A stretch of 28,302 bases of DNA from an uncultured Bacilli bacterium (lineage in GTDB: Bacteria; Bacillota_I; Bacilli_A; RFN20; DUOF01). The notes beneath the pieces are model-generated. The model searched no databases. It was not told the origin of the DNA and saw only the letters and a list, made by a program, of their open reading frames with translations. The DNA lies in contig CAKPSD010000006.1 of NCBI GenBank assembly GCA_934183255.1, forward strand, positions 1 to 28,302, given 5' to 3'. Shown here one piece after another: positions 1 through 7,131 of this stretch; the first letter of the stretch is position 1; each line of letters begins with the position of its first letter. Position numbers and translations under genes: made by a program.

Positions 1-2
1 TA

Positions 3-95
3 ATAAGTATTAAGTTTAGTTATGCAAATGAGGAGTTAAAGAAATTATTTGTTTTAAATAAGAAATTAAATAAATGGAATATTAATAAGAGATAA
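3..95 (+). CDS. C-terminal end of an unidentified protein (partial, 5' truncated)
   Basis: An open frame enters from the left edge and ends in TAA at 93-95, giving 30 residues ending in KLNKWNINKR. The tail is lysine/asparagine rich with no motif I recognise. Codon use (AAT, TTA, AAA, ATT) matches the neighbours, and an intrinsic terminator follows 8 nt after the stop, which supports this as a real gene end. Function cannot be assigned from this fragment. Confidence 0.5.
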   Translation: MSIKFSYANEELKKLFVLNKKLNKWNINKR

Positions 96-103
96 TTAAA
101 TAC

Positions 104-130
104 GAGTCTATGAAAATAGACTCTTTTTTT
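104..130 (+). terminator. Intrinsic terminator of the truncated first gene
   Basis: A perfect 7-bp stem GAGTCTA/TAGACTC (104-110 with 117-123) has a 6-nt loop and is followed directly by seven T's (124-130). It separates the truncated gene from the lipid cluster that starts at 222. Confidence 0.9.
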
Positions 131-221
131 AATGTGTAAATTAACAATGTTATAGAAAATAAGGACATTATAATATAAATGTTGTAAAATAATGTCGTAA
201 ATTGTAGAAAGGTGAATATTG

Positions 222-1064
222 ATGATTGTTAGAGTATTTATTATATTATTATGTGCGTTTTTTACAGTATTTGTCTCTTTATATGAAACCGTTGATTCAT
301 TAAAGGACATTTGGATTCCTTTTGCTACACTATTTGTATCACTTATAGGTTGTTATGCATTTTATTTTGGAACATTATATTTATGGTCTTTAACTATAGA
401 TAAAGATAAAGAATACGAAGATCAAGGAAAAGTTTCTAGATTTGTATTAGATCAAACTTTAGAAATATTGTGTCACTTTGGTGGTGTTAGACTAAAGATT
501 AATGGATTGGATAAAGTTCCTAAAAATGAAAAATTTGTTATTGTTTATAATCATACATCTAATTTTGATCCTATGATTATATCACTAATATTACATAATC
601 AAGATTTAATTCATATTTCTAAGCCAGGTAATTTTAAAATTCCTATTGCTGGTGCTTTTGTGCATAGAAATTGTTATTTATCAATTGATAGAGATAATGC
701 TAGAGAAGCTTTAAAGACGATTGATAAGGCTGCTAATTTTATTGAAGATGATAAATTTTCAGTAGGTGTTAGTCCTGAGGGTACTAGAAATAAAAGTGGG
801 AAAGGGTTGTTGCCTTTTAGAAATGGTTCATTTAAAATTGCACTTAAAGCTAAATGTCCTACTGTCGTGTGTTGCTTGCATAATGTAAATAAAATTCATA
901 AAAACTTTCCTTTTAAAAGAACAGTTGTAGAAGTTAATTTTTTAGATGTAATAGAGTATGATGAAAATTTAAAAACTGATATAATATCTAATATAGTTAG
1001 AAAAGAAATGCTGAAGGATTTAAATATAGAGGAGGAAGAGAATGATGAAGTATTTACTGTTTAA
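222..1064 (+). CDS. plsC: 1-acyl-sn-glycerol-3-phosphate acyltransferase (PlsC/LPLAT family)
   Basis: Predicted membrane acyltransferase of 280 residues that acylates lysophosphatidate to phosphatidate in phospholipid synthesis. Two hydrophobic segments occupy about residues 2-20 and 32-56. The catalytic block NHTSNFD (110-116) carries the His and Asp of the family HX4D motif, and SPEGTR (184-189) is the phosphate-binding block. I chose ATG at 222 over TTG at 219 because GAAAGGTG at 208-214 is then correctly spaced. The last 23 nt overlap the lipid kinase gene, so the two are probably co-transcribed and translationally coupled. A TATAAT lies at 169-174 but with no convincing -35. The family is secure; the exact acyl acceptor is inferred. 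Confidence 0.9.
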   Translation: MIVRVFIILLCAFFTVFVSLYETVDSLKDIWIPFATLFVSLIGCYAFYFGTLYLWSLTIDKDKEYEDQGKVSRFVLDQTLEILCHFGGVRLKINGLDKVPKNEKFVIVYNHTSNFDPMIISLILHNQDLIHISKPGNFKIPIAGAFVHRNCYLSIDRDNAREALKTIDKAANFIEDDKFSVGVSPEGTRNKSGKGLLPFRNGSFKIALKAKCPTVVCCLHNVNKIHKNFPFKRTVVEVNFLDVIEYDENLKTDIISNIVRKEMLKDLNIEEEENDEVFTV

Positions 1065-1887
1065 TCCAAAGTCTAAAAATGGCAAAAGTAGTGAAGTAGT
1101 AGAAAATATTAGAAAGGAAAATGAAAACTTAGAAGAAATAAGCGTTTTAGATAAAGAAACGTATTTAAATGTTTATTCTAAATTAACAAAAGATGATGAA
1201 GTATTGTTAGTAGGTGGAGATGGTACTTTAAATCACTTTATTAATGAATTTAAAGATAAAGAATTTCCTTGTAAAGTGTATATGTATGCTTCTGGTACGG
1301 GTAATGATTTCTTTAATGATGTTAAAGATAAAGTAGAAAATAATAGAGTATTACTTAATGATTTAATTAAAAATTTACCTACAGTTAAAGTTAATGATAA
1401 AAAATATTTATTTATTAATGGTGTTGGGTATGGAATAGATGGATATTGTTGTGAAAAAGGCGATGAATTACAAGCAAAATCAGATAAACCTGTTAATTAT
1501 ACAGGTATAGCAATTAAAGGCTTATTATTCCATTATAAAGCACCTAATGCAAAAGTTACTGTAGATGGTATTACTAAAGAATATAAGAGGGTTTGGTTAG
1601 CACCTACTATGAAAGGTAAGTATTATGGTGGAGGTATGATGGTTGCGCCTAATCAAGATAGAGAAAATAAAGATAATAGCGTTACAACTGTAGTAATGCA
1701 TGGATCTGGCAAATTAAAAACTCTTATGGTTTTTCCTTCAATTTTTAAAGGTGAACATGTAAAACATACAAAAATGGTAGATGTTATGGTTGGACATCAT
1801 GTAGTAGTAGAATTTGATAAACCTACAGCTTTACAAATAGATGGTGAAACTATTAAAAATGTTACTAAATATGAGGTAAATGCTTAG
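1042..1887 (+). CDS. Diacylglycerol kinase-like lipid kinase (DagK/YegS family)
   Basis: 281 residues with the full DAG-kinase catalytic signature: NPKSKNGKS at 8-16, the nucleotide-binding GGDGT at 58-62 and GTGND at 85-89. The C-terminal beta-sandwich ends in the family-typical QIDGE segment. Such enzymes phosphorylate diacylglycerol or related lipids with ATP at the membrane. SD GGAGG at 1031-1035 sits inside the end of plsC, 6 nt before the ATG, and the gene overlaps plsC by 23 nt, so lipid phosphorylation and acylation are genetically coupled. The substrate (diacylglycerol, undecaprenol or another lipid) cannot be read from sequence. Confidence 0.88.
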   Translation: MMKYLLFNPKSKNGKSSEVVENIRKENENLEEISVLDKETYLNVYSKLTKDDEVLLVGGDGTLNHFINEFKDKEFPCKVYMYASGTGNDFFNDVKDKVENNRVLLNDLIKNLPTVKVNDKKYLFINGVGYGIDGYCCEKGDELQAKSDKPVNYTGIAIKGLLFHYKAPNAKVTVDGITKEYKRVWLAPTMKGKYYGGGMMVAPNQDRENKDNSVTTVVMHGSGKLKTLMVFPSIFKGEHVKHTKMVDVMVGHHVVVEFDKPTALQIDGETIKNVTKYEVNA

Positions 1888-2303
1888 TGAAAAGAATAAG
1901 TGCTAGAGCTATTATAGTTAAAGATAATAAACTATTAACTATGTTTAGAAGAAAAACTAAGGATGGTGTAGTTAAAGAGTATTATGTTATCCCTGGTGGA
2001 GGACAAAATGAGGGAGAAAGACTAGAAGATACAGTAGTTAGAGAACTTAGAGAAGAAATGAATGTTGATATAAAAGTTATTAAATATTTAGGTAATTTGG
2101 ATGCTAATGGTGGTATAAGTAATTATTTTTATTGTGAAATAGTTAATGGTACTCCTAGACTTGGTGGAGAAGAGTTAGAGAAAATGAGTGAAGATAATTA
2201 TTATGAGCCTAGATTAGTAGATATAAAAGAATTAGATAAAATTGATATTAGTGGTAGAGAATTTATTGAACAAGCTATTAAAACGTCTAATAAAAGAGTA
2301 TAA
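1887..2303 (+). CDS. NUDIX hydrolase
   Basis: 138-residue single-domain NUDIX protein. The Nudix box runs from Gly38 to Val60: GX5E at 38-44, then seven residues, then RELREEMNV at 52-60. All the metal-binding glutamates are present; the usual Gly near the box end is Asn59. It would hydrolyse a nucleoside diphosphate linked to some other moiety. Start is GTG at 1887, which overlaps the TAG of the lipid kinase by one base, with GAGGT at 1873-1877 as SD. It is the third gene of the plsC-kinase-NUDIX operon. Substrate is unknown; a link to lipid precursors is only suggested by position. Confidence 0.85.
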   Translation: MKRISARAIIVKDNKLLTMFRRKTKDGVVKEYYVIPGGGQNEGERLEDTVVRELREEMNVDIKVIKYLGNLDANGGISNYFYCEIVNGTPRLGGEELEKMSEDNYYEPRLVDIKELDKIDISGREFIEQAIKTSNKRV

Positions 2304-2324
2304 AAAAGTAATTTAGTATTGAAG

Positions 2325-2366
2325 TAAGACCTTTAAAAATGTATTATTTAAGGGTCTTATTTTATT
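2325..2366 (+). terminator. Terminator or attenuator hairpin immediately before the second acyltransferase
   Basis: A 13-bp stem, TAAGACCTTTAAA (2325-2337) with TTTAAGGGTCTTA (2347-2359), contains one G-T wobble and a 9-nt loop, and is followed by TTTTATTT. It ends only a few bases before the SD GGAGGG (2368-2373) of the gene at 2380, leaving no room for a promoter in between. Expression of that gene must therefore pass through the hairpin, as leaky read-through or regulated attenuation. Confidence 0.75.
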
Positions 2367-2379
2367 TGGAGGGTTATAT

Positions 2380-3099
2380 ATGTTTAGATTAGTTTTTGTT
2401 AATATACTATATTTTTATATATCACTTCATTATATCTTTAAATTGATTAGATTAGCTAATAACAAAAAATATACTAGAGAGTATAAATATAATTATTTAA
2501 GGAAATGTATAAAAAATATAATTAAAAAAAGTAGAGTAACAGTTGAGATAAGTGGACTAGAGAATTTGCCCAAGGATAGCGGATATGTTATGTATGCCAA
2601 TCACCAAGGAAAGTTTGATGGGCTTGCTATTATAGGAACACATGAAAAACCTTTATCAATAGTAATAAAAAAATCTAGAAGTAATTTTTTGCTTGTAAAG
2701 CAAGTAGTTAACTTAGTGCACGCTAAAGTGCTAGATATTAATGATTTAAGGGGAACTGTTAAGTTATTTAATGAAGTAAGTGATGAGATTAATAGTGGGA
2801 TTAATTATTTAATTTTTCCTGAGGGAATATATGGTGATAATAAAAATAACTTACAAATATTTAATACTGGCTGTTTTGGGTTTGTACAAAGAGCAAAATG
2901 TCCTATAGTTCCTGTAATGTTATATGACACATATAAGGTTTATAATGTTAATTCATTTAAAAAAGTTTCTTGTAAAGTTAGTTATTTAAAACCTATTGAG
3001 TATGAAGAATATAAAGGCTTAAATAAAAGAGAAATAGCAGATTTAGTTAAAAGTAAGATTCAAGAAGCAATTGATAAAGAAAAACAAGTGATTAATTAA
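2380..3099 (+). CDS. Second PlsC-like acyltransferase (LPLAT family)
   Basis: 239 residues with one N-terminal hydrophobic segment (about 1-24). The catalytic block NHQGKFD (74-80) keeps the HX4D dyad. The second block reads FPEGIYGD (146-153), where PlsC normally has PEGTR, so the phosphate-contacting Arg is displaced or absent. It is shorter than and clearly diverged from the plsC at 222, which suggests a different acceptor. The SD GGAGGG at 2368-2373 follows a terminator-like hairpin. Its stop codon lies in the loop of a bidirectional terminator shared with the convergent DUF368 gene. Acyltransferase fold is confident, substrate unknown. Confidence 0.82.
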   Translation: MFRLVFVNILYFYISLHYIFKLIRLANNKKYTREYKYNYLRKCIKNIIKKSRVTVEISGLENLPKDSGYVMYANHQGKFDGLAIIGTHEKPLSIVIKKSRSNFLLVKQVVNLVHAKVLDINDLRGTVKLFNEVSDEINSGINYLIFPEGIYGDNKNNLQIFNTGCFGFVQRAKCPIVPVMLYDTYKVYNVNSFKKVSCKVSYLKPIEYEEYKGLNKREIADLVKSKIQEAIDKEKQVIN

Positions 3100-3116
3100 T
3101 TTCACTTGTTTTTTTC
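3081..3116. terminator. Bidirectional terminator with both stop codons in its loop
   Basis: AAAACAAGTGA (3081-3091) pairs perfectly with TCACTTGTTTT (3102-3112). The 10-nt loop holds the TAA of the acyltransferase (3097-3099) and the TAA of the convergent DUF368 gene (complement 3092-3094). A T-run follows on the plus strand and an A-rich stretch precedes on the left, so either transcript ends in a U-tract. Confidence 0.88.
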
Positions 3117-4000
3117 TTGTTTACTTTATTAAATAGAAGAATTCCTATAAATGATAGGATTCCTAAGATAATACCTACGATATACTGACCAGTTGAAGTA
3201 TGGAAGGAATCATTTAAGACAACACAATTTCTTAAAAATATTGCTGGTGCTGCTACTACAAAGGCAAATGAGGCAAAGTCGGTTTGTGATTTATATTTAC
3301 TTGTTAGATATTTTACTACTTTTGAAAATAAGAATATTCCAATGAAGTAACCAATCAAATAAAATCCTAATATTTGAAGATTACTTAATAATCTTGTTAA
3401 ATAGTGAGGCATACCAAATGATACTATTTCCATTAGCATATTCATGAATGGATAGTAGATACCAAGAGAGAGAAAAACTACAGCAAAATCAATGCCTGGT
3501 ATTATAAATGTAGAAGAAGTAATTAATCCAATGAAAGCCATTTTTATTAGTTGGAATAATGTAGGAGATGAAGGAAATGAAGTAGTTGATCCTTCTTGTA
3601 ATAAAAAATTAAATGCACATAAAAATGCTAGTACACAAAAGAAAGTTATCCAGTTAGATACTTTTTTATATTTATCTTTTAAATCAATAGACATAGTTAT
3701 TATTGAAGCAAATATTATAGAAGTTATTACTAGAGCTGTAACAAGAGGAAACCTTTCAAAAATTATAGTAACTGAAAAAGCAGCTAAAATAGCACCTATT
3801 CCATATCCAATCATTAAAGATAAAAGAAATAAAATATTTTTTTTAAAGTTTTTAAATAAAGTTGCTATGTTTTCTACTAGTACAAAATATATGCCTATTA
3901 TTATAGCAGTAGTAGAGGCACTAACTCCAGGCACTCCCATACTTAATAATCCAATTAGTATTCCTTTTAAGCATACTAATAAATAATCTTTAAATTTCAT
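3092..4000 (-). CDS. popT: DUF368 membrane protein, predicted polyprenyl-phosphate flippase (PopT type)
   Basis: 302-residue polytopic membrane protein with about 8-9 hydrophobic segments. The N-terminal motif MGVPGVSASTTAIIIGIY (21-38) is the DUF368 signature. Members of this family have been shown to recycle undecaprenyl phosphate across the membrane for wall synthesis; that role here is by family. I place the start at 4000 because the SD GGGGAGA then lies 7 nt upstream, whereas the longer TTG start at 4015 would put the SD inside the gene. It overlaps the convergent acyltransferase by 8 nt and has its own promoter (4025-4054). Confidence 0.85.
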   Translation of the reverse strand: MKFKDYLLVCLKGILIGLLSMGVPGVSASTTAIIIGIYFVLVENIATLFKNFKKNILFLLSLMIGYGIGAILAAFSVTIIFERFPLVTALVITSIIFASIITMSIDLKDKYKKVSNWITFFCVLAFLCAFNFLLQEGSTTSFPSSPTLFQLIKMAFIGLITSSTFIIPGIDFAVVFLSLGIYYPFMNMLMEIVSFGMPHYLTRLLSNLQILGFYLIGYFIGIFLFSKVVKYLTSKYKSQTDFASFAFVVAAPAIFLRNCVVLNDSFHTSTGQYIVGIILGILSFIGILLFNKVNKKKTSEIN

Positions 4001-4024
4001 GTTATATCTCCCCAAAACAAATGT

Positions 4025-4054
4025 ATTATACTAATATATATAACTTTAAAACAA
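4025..4054 (-). promoter_or_regulatory. Sigma-A-type promoter for the DUF368 gene
   Basis: On the minus strand TTGTTT (complement 4049-4054) is followed by an 18-bp spacer and TATAAT (complement 4025-4030). The predicted start is near 4018, giving a leader of about 18 nt that contains the SD. Confidence 0.7.
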
Positions 4055-4105
4055 GTATTATTCATTAAATATTGCTTTTTGACATACTATTACATAGGTG
4101 ATTTT

Positions 4106-4321
4106 ATGTTCTATTATGATGATAAAATGCTTGTTATTGGTAAATTTAAGAAGATACTAACTATTAGTAATACAGAAATTAGTTTTGATTTTAAAAGATA
4201 TGTTTTAACGGTTAAAGGAGATGCTTTAGTAATGCCTTATTTAGAAGATAATGAGGTAGGAGTTAAAGGTATAATTAAAAGTCTTAATTTTTATTATAAG
4301 ATGGTGAGAGATAATGACTAG
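4106..4321 (+). CDS. yqfC: YqfC-family sporulation protein
   Basis: 71-residue protein matching the YqfC family (short beta-rich domain linked to sporulation in Bacillus). The repeated strand pattern is visible in EISFDFKRYVLTVKGDALVM (24-43), followed by a short IKGIIKSLNF-like strand. I start at ATG 4106, with AGGTG at 4096-4100, not at TTG 4079, which has no SD. The gene overlaps yqfD by 8 nt, as in Bacillus, where yqfC-yqfD also precede ybeY. I found no convincing sigma-E or sigma-A promoter directly upstream. Recognition rests on pattern, partner and location together. Confidence 0.75.
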   Translation: MFYYDDKMLVIGKFKKILTISNTEISFDFKRYVLTVKGDALVMPYLEDNEVGVKGIIKSLNFYYKMVRDND

Positions 4322-5234
4322 TATAGATGGATGGATTGTTACTTATTATGATGAAGTAGCGCTTATTAATAAACTTAAATTTTATAGTGTAGAAATTTAT
4401 AATTTGAATAAAAAAGATAAATATAAATTCTATTTTGAAACAAAAAGGAAAAATAGAAAAAGAATAAAAGATAATTTTAAAGATTGTAAAATAGTGAGTA
4501 AAAAAGGAATACTTAATTATTTAGAGGCAATAGTGTGTAAAACTACTTTTATAAGTATAGTAATAGCAGGTTTTGCTTTGTATAATGCATCTATTAGAAT
4601 ATGGAAAGTAGAAATTAATGGTGATTATAAAGAAATTGAAGGAGTTTTAAATGAAGAATTAGTTAAAAATAATATTGTGTTTAGTAAGTATTATCCAAGT
4701 AGCGATAAATTAAAAGAGATAGAGGGTAATATATCTTTGTATTTATCTAAAGAAATAGAGTTTTTAGAGTTAAGGAGGCATGGAAGCATTATTAGCTTGC
4801 GTTATCAAAAAAGAAGAGTAGCAGCAGAACTTCCAAATAAAGGAACTAGTTTGTATGCTACTAAAGATGGAATGATTAGATATTTTAATGTTCAAAATGG
4901 AGTTAAGGTCGTTAAAGAATATGATTATGTTAGAAAAGGAGATTTATTAGTTAAGGATGTTGTAGAGACTAGTAATGGAGAATTGATTAATGTTGGGACT
5001 TTAGGTAGTGTGTTTGCAAATACTTTTTATGTTATAAATGTTGAGTATGATTTTAGTGAATTAGATGAGGCAGAAGTTTTTTCTAGAATGTTAGATAAGG
5101 CTAAGAAAAAGATTGGTACATACTTATCTAAAGATGAAAAAATAGAAATAGAAAAAGTATTAGATTACAAAATAGAAGAAAATAAGGGATATATGAGAGT
5201 TTATTATATGCTTCTTGAAGATATTACCATTTAG
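4314..5234 (+). CDS. yqfD: YqfD-family sporulation membrane protein, short form
   Basis: 306 residues, against roughly 400 in Bacillus. It has an N-terminal domain, one membrane segment (about 75-92), and then the family core: SLYATKDGMIRYFNVQNG near 184-201 followed by YVRKGDLLV, and the conserved aromatic block before the final helix and VYYMLLEDI strand. A stretch that in Bacillus lies between this core and the C-terminal part appears deleted. SD GGTGA at 4303-4307 lies inside yqfC. In spore formers it acts at the forespore membrane; whether that process survives here is unknown. The stop codon lies in the loop of a terminator shared with the convergent transporter. Confidence 0.82.
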   Translation: MTSIDGWIVTYYDEVALINKLKFYSVEIYNLNKKDKYKFYFETKRKNRKRIKDNFKDCKIVSKKGILNYLEAIVCKTTFISIVIAGFALYNASIRIWKVEINGDYKEIEGVLNEELVKNNIVFSKYYPSSDKLKEIEGNISLYLSKEIEFLELRRHGSIISLRYQKRRVAAELPNKGTSLYATKDGMIRYFNVQNGVKVVKEYDYVRKGDLLVKDVVETSNGELINVGTLGSVFANTFYVINVEYDFSELDEAEVFSRMLDKAKKKIGTYLSKDEKIEIEKVLDYKIEENKGYMRVYYMLLEDITI

Positions 5235-5248
5235 AGTAATATCTTTTT
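5218..5248 (+). terminator. Terminator for yqfC-yqfD, overlapping the convergent gene end
   Basis: AAGATATTAC (5218-5227) pairs perfectly with GTAATATCTT (5236-5245) over an 8-nt loop and runs into TTTTT. The TAG of yqfD (5232-5234) is in the loop and the TAA of the convergent gene (complement 5224-5226) is in the left arm. No U-tract follows on the minus strand, so it should work for the plus strand only. Confidence 0.85.
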
Positions 5249-6132
5249 ATTTTAGGTATTAAAGGTAATACAAGTAAAACTCCAAGTAAATTAAATAACA
5301 CATTTGTTATAGCTATGTTTATTGCTATATTGAAGTTGAACATACTAATAGTGGATTTTACAAGTATTTTAAAAGGTTTAATTAAAATTGAAAAAAAGAT
5401 AACAGTTCCTATATTAAATATTAGGTTAAAATGAGCAAGCTTTTTAGAGTCTTTTGAGGCGTTAGTAAATCCATAAAAGGAATCAAATGTTGTTCCTATA
5501 TTAGCACCAAATATAAAAGGAATAGCCTCATAAACACTTATAAATCCTGAAAGTGCTAATACTTGTAATATAGCAATAAATACTCCAGAAGATTGTAATA
5601 TTAATGTTATTAAAACACCTACAACAATGCTTAATATAAAAGAATTTGACACACTTTGTATATAATTATAAAAAATAGTTGAATCTTTAAAAGAGTTTAC
5701 TGCTTGAGACATTAAAAACAAACTATAAAACAGTAAGCCTATAGCAAATATTATTTTCCCATTTTTCTTTTTAAATTGCATTAATACAAAACCAAATAAC
5801 ATGATAAAAGCAGATAATTTTTCAAGGTTTAATCCTACAATAAAGGATGTTACTGTGGTAGCAATATTACTTCCAAGCATTATACCAACACTATTATTAA
5901 ATGTTAATAAATTTGCATTTATTAAGCTGATTGTAATCATAATAACAGCAGAACTTGATTGAATTAAAGCTGTAGATACAAAACCCACTAATAAGCTTTT
6001 TGAAGTAGAAGATGTTAAATTTAATAATTTCTTTTTTACCTTTTCTAAAGACATAGATATTAAATTATTGCTTAATAAATCTATTGAATATATAAAGAGA
6101 ATTATTCCTCCAATTAATAGAGTAAGTACCAT
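5224..6132 (-). CDS. Na/Pi-cotransporter family membrane protein without PhoU domain
   Basis: 302 residues, about 8-9 hydrophobic segments, with the inverted-repeat signature of the Na+/Pi cotransporter II family: ALIQSSSAVIMITISLINAN (55-74) and a second copy LILQSSGVFIAILQVLALSG near 178-197 followed by GANIGTT (about 209). Many bacterial relatives carry a C-terminal PhoU-like domain; this one stops after the membrane part at KIKRYYSKW. Likely sodium-coupled phosphate transport, though transport has been shown for few bacterial members. SD GGTGAT lies 5 nt before the ATG. It replaces phoH/yqfF, which sit between yqfD and ybeY in Bacillus. Confidence 0.85.
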   Translation of the reverse strand: MVLTLLIGGIILFIYSIDLLSNNLISMSLEKVKKKLLNLTSSTSKSLLVGFVSTALIQSSSAVIMITISLINANLLTFNNSVGIMLGSNIATTVTSFIVGLNLEKLSAFIMLFGFVLMQFKKKNGKIIFAIGLLFYSLFLMSQAVNSFKDSTIFYNYIQSVSNSFILSIVVGVLITLILQSSGVFIAILQVLALSGFISVYEAIPFIFGANIGTTFDSFYGFTNASKDSKKLAHFNLIFNIGTVIFFSILIKPFKILVKSTISMFNFNIAINIAITNVLFNLLGVLLVLPLIPKIKRYYSKW

Positions 6133-6208
6133 ATAATCACCATTAAAATATATTAAATTTTTTGCGTAATTATGAGCGTATTAATTGTATTAAATTAAAG
6201 GGGGAATA

Positions 6209-6571
6209 ATGATGATTAATATTAAGTATTTGTTTCATCCTAGTGCTTGTGGATATTTTTGCTTAAAATATATTTTGAAAAGAGTAAAAGTTAAAGATAA
6301 AAAGTATATGAGTTTATATGATATAGGGAAGATATTAAATGAAAACAATTATAATTATAAAGCATATAAAATTAGAAATATTAAAAGTATAAAAAACGAG
6401 TGCATAACTTTAATTAAAGTTAATAAATTAAGTTATCATTATGTGATTATAAAAAGAATTAGTGATAGTTATGTATATTATTATGATCCTTTGTTTTTGT
6501 TTATAAGAAAGAAAAAAATAAAAAAGTTTGAGAATATATGGTTTAATGTGTGTTTATTTTATTATAGATAG
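6209..6571 (+). CDS. Stand-alone C39-like cysteine peptidase domain protein
   Basis: 120 residues covering little more than one papain-like C39 domain. Counting from the second ATG (6212), Cys13 (SACGYFCLKY), His76 (SYHYVIIKRI) and Asp92 (VYYYDPL) sit in the order and spacing of the C39 catalytic triad, and MSLYDIGKILNENNY matches the helix after the active site. The oxyanion Gln usually 6 residues before the Cys is absent (Leu here). C39 domains normally cut double-glycine leaders at the front of ABC exporters; this one has no transporter domain. SD AGGGGG at 6199-6204 fits either ATG 6209 or 6212. The family call is by motif; it could also be an inactive C39-like domain. Confidence 0.6.
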   Translation: MMINIKYLFHPSACGYFCLKYILKRVKVKDKKYMSLYDIGKILNENNYNYKAYKIRNIKSIKNECITLIKVNKLSYHYVIIKRISDSYVYYYDPLFLFIRKKKIKKFENIWFNVCLFYYR

Positions 6572-6602
6572 GTATTTTTTATATTTGTTAACATAGTTAA
6601 CA

Positions 6603-6630
6603 TTTACTTGAGTAAAAATTATGTTATAAT
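6603..6630 (+). promoter_or_regulatory. Extended -10 promoter for the ybeY operon
   Basis: TTTACT (6603-6608), a 16-bp spacer and TATAAT (6625-6630) with an extended TG at 6622-6623. The start would fall near 6637, at the first base of the ybeY SD (6636-6641), so the leader is extremely short. Confidence 0.75.
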
Positions 6631-6646
6631 AACATAGGTGATTTGT

Positions 6647-7126
6647 GTGAGAAATAATATAGAGTTTATAGATTTAATGAACAATGAAACTTTGAAGGAA
6701 TATGAAGGAGTTTATAAAAAAATATTAAAAAGGATAAAAAAAGAGTTAGGCATAAAAGAAAAGTTAGAACTTAGTGTTACTTTTTGTGATAATAATCATA
6801 TTCATGATTTAAATAAGACATATCGTAATAAGGATATGGCTACGGATGTTTTATCTTTTGCAATTGAAGATATAGGTGATGAAAACTTTTTAAATGAGAT
6901 GAATAAACTTAGTAAGGTTAGAGAAATTGGAGATATTGTTATTAGTTATGAAAGAGCTAATGAACAGGCTAAAGAGTATAATCATAGTTTGAAAAGAGAA
7001 TTATGCTTCTTATTTACTCATGGTGTATTACATTTACTTGGATATGATCATGTTAATAAAACTGATGAAGAGATTATGTTTGGATTGCAAGAAAAAATAC
7101 TTAATGATATGAAGATAGTGAGGTAA
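6647..7126 (+). CDS. ybeY: Endoribonuclease YbeY (16S rRNA maturation)
   Basis: 159 residues. The metal site HGVLHLLGYDH gives His125, His129 and His135, the HX3HX5H signature of this zinc-dependent RNase, which acts in 16S rRNA 3' end processing and 70S quality control. I choose GTG at 6647 because AGGTGA (6636-6641) is spaced 5 nt before it; the in-frame GTG at 6638 lies inside that SD. First gene of the operon that runs to trmK at 14252; cdd follows 5 nt after the stop. In Bacillus dgkA lies between ybeY and cdd; it is absent here. Confidence 0.93.
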   Translation: MRNNIEFIDLMNNETLKEYEGVYKKILKRIKKELGIKEKLELSVTFCDNNHIHDLNKTYRNKDMATDVLSFAIEDIGDENFLNEMNKLSKVREIGDIVISYERANEQAKEYNHSLKRELCFLFTHGVLHLLGYDHVNKTDEEIMFGLQEKILNDMKIVR

Positions 7127-7131
7127 AAACA

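Noticed and set aside
3492..3986. 164-codon open frame on the plus strand
   Set aside because: It is antisense to the DUF368 gene, has no family resemblance and no SD; the length is a by-product of low GC.
4079..4084. TTGACA as a -35 box for yqfC
   Set aside because: The matching -10 position would fall on the yqfC start codon; no usable -10 exists at 16-18 bp.
4060..4105. Sigma-E-type promoter before yqfC
   Set aside because: CATACTAT at 4083 resembles a sigma-E -10, but no -35 at the right distance and the transcript would start inside the SD.
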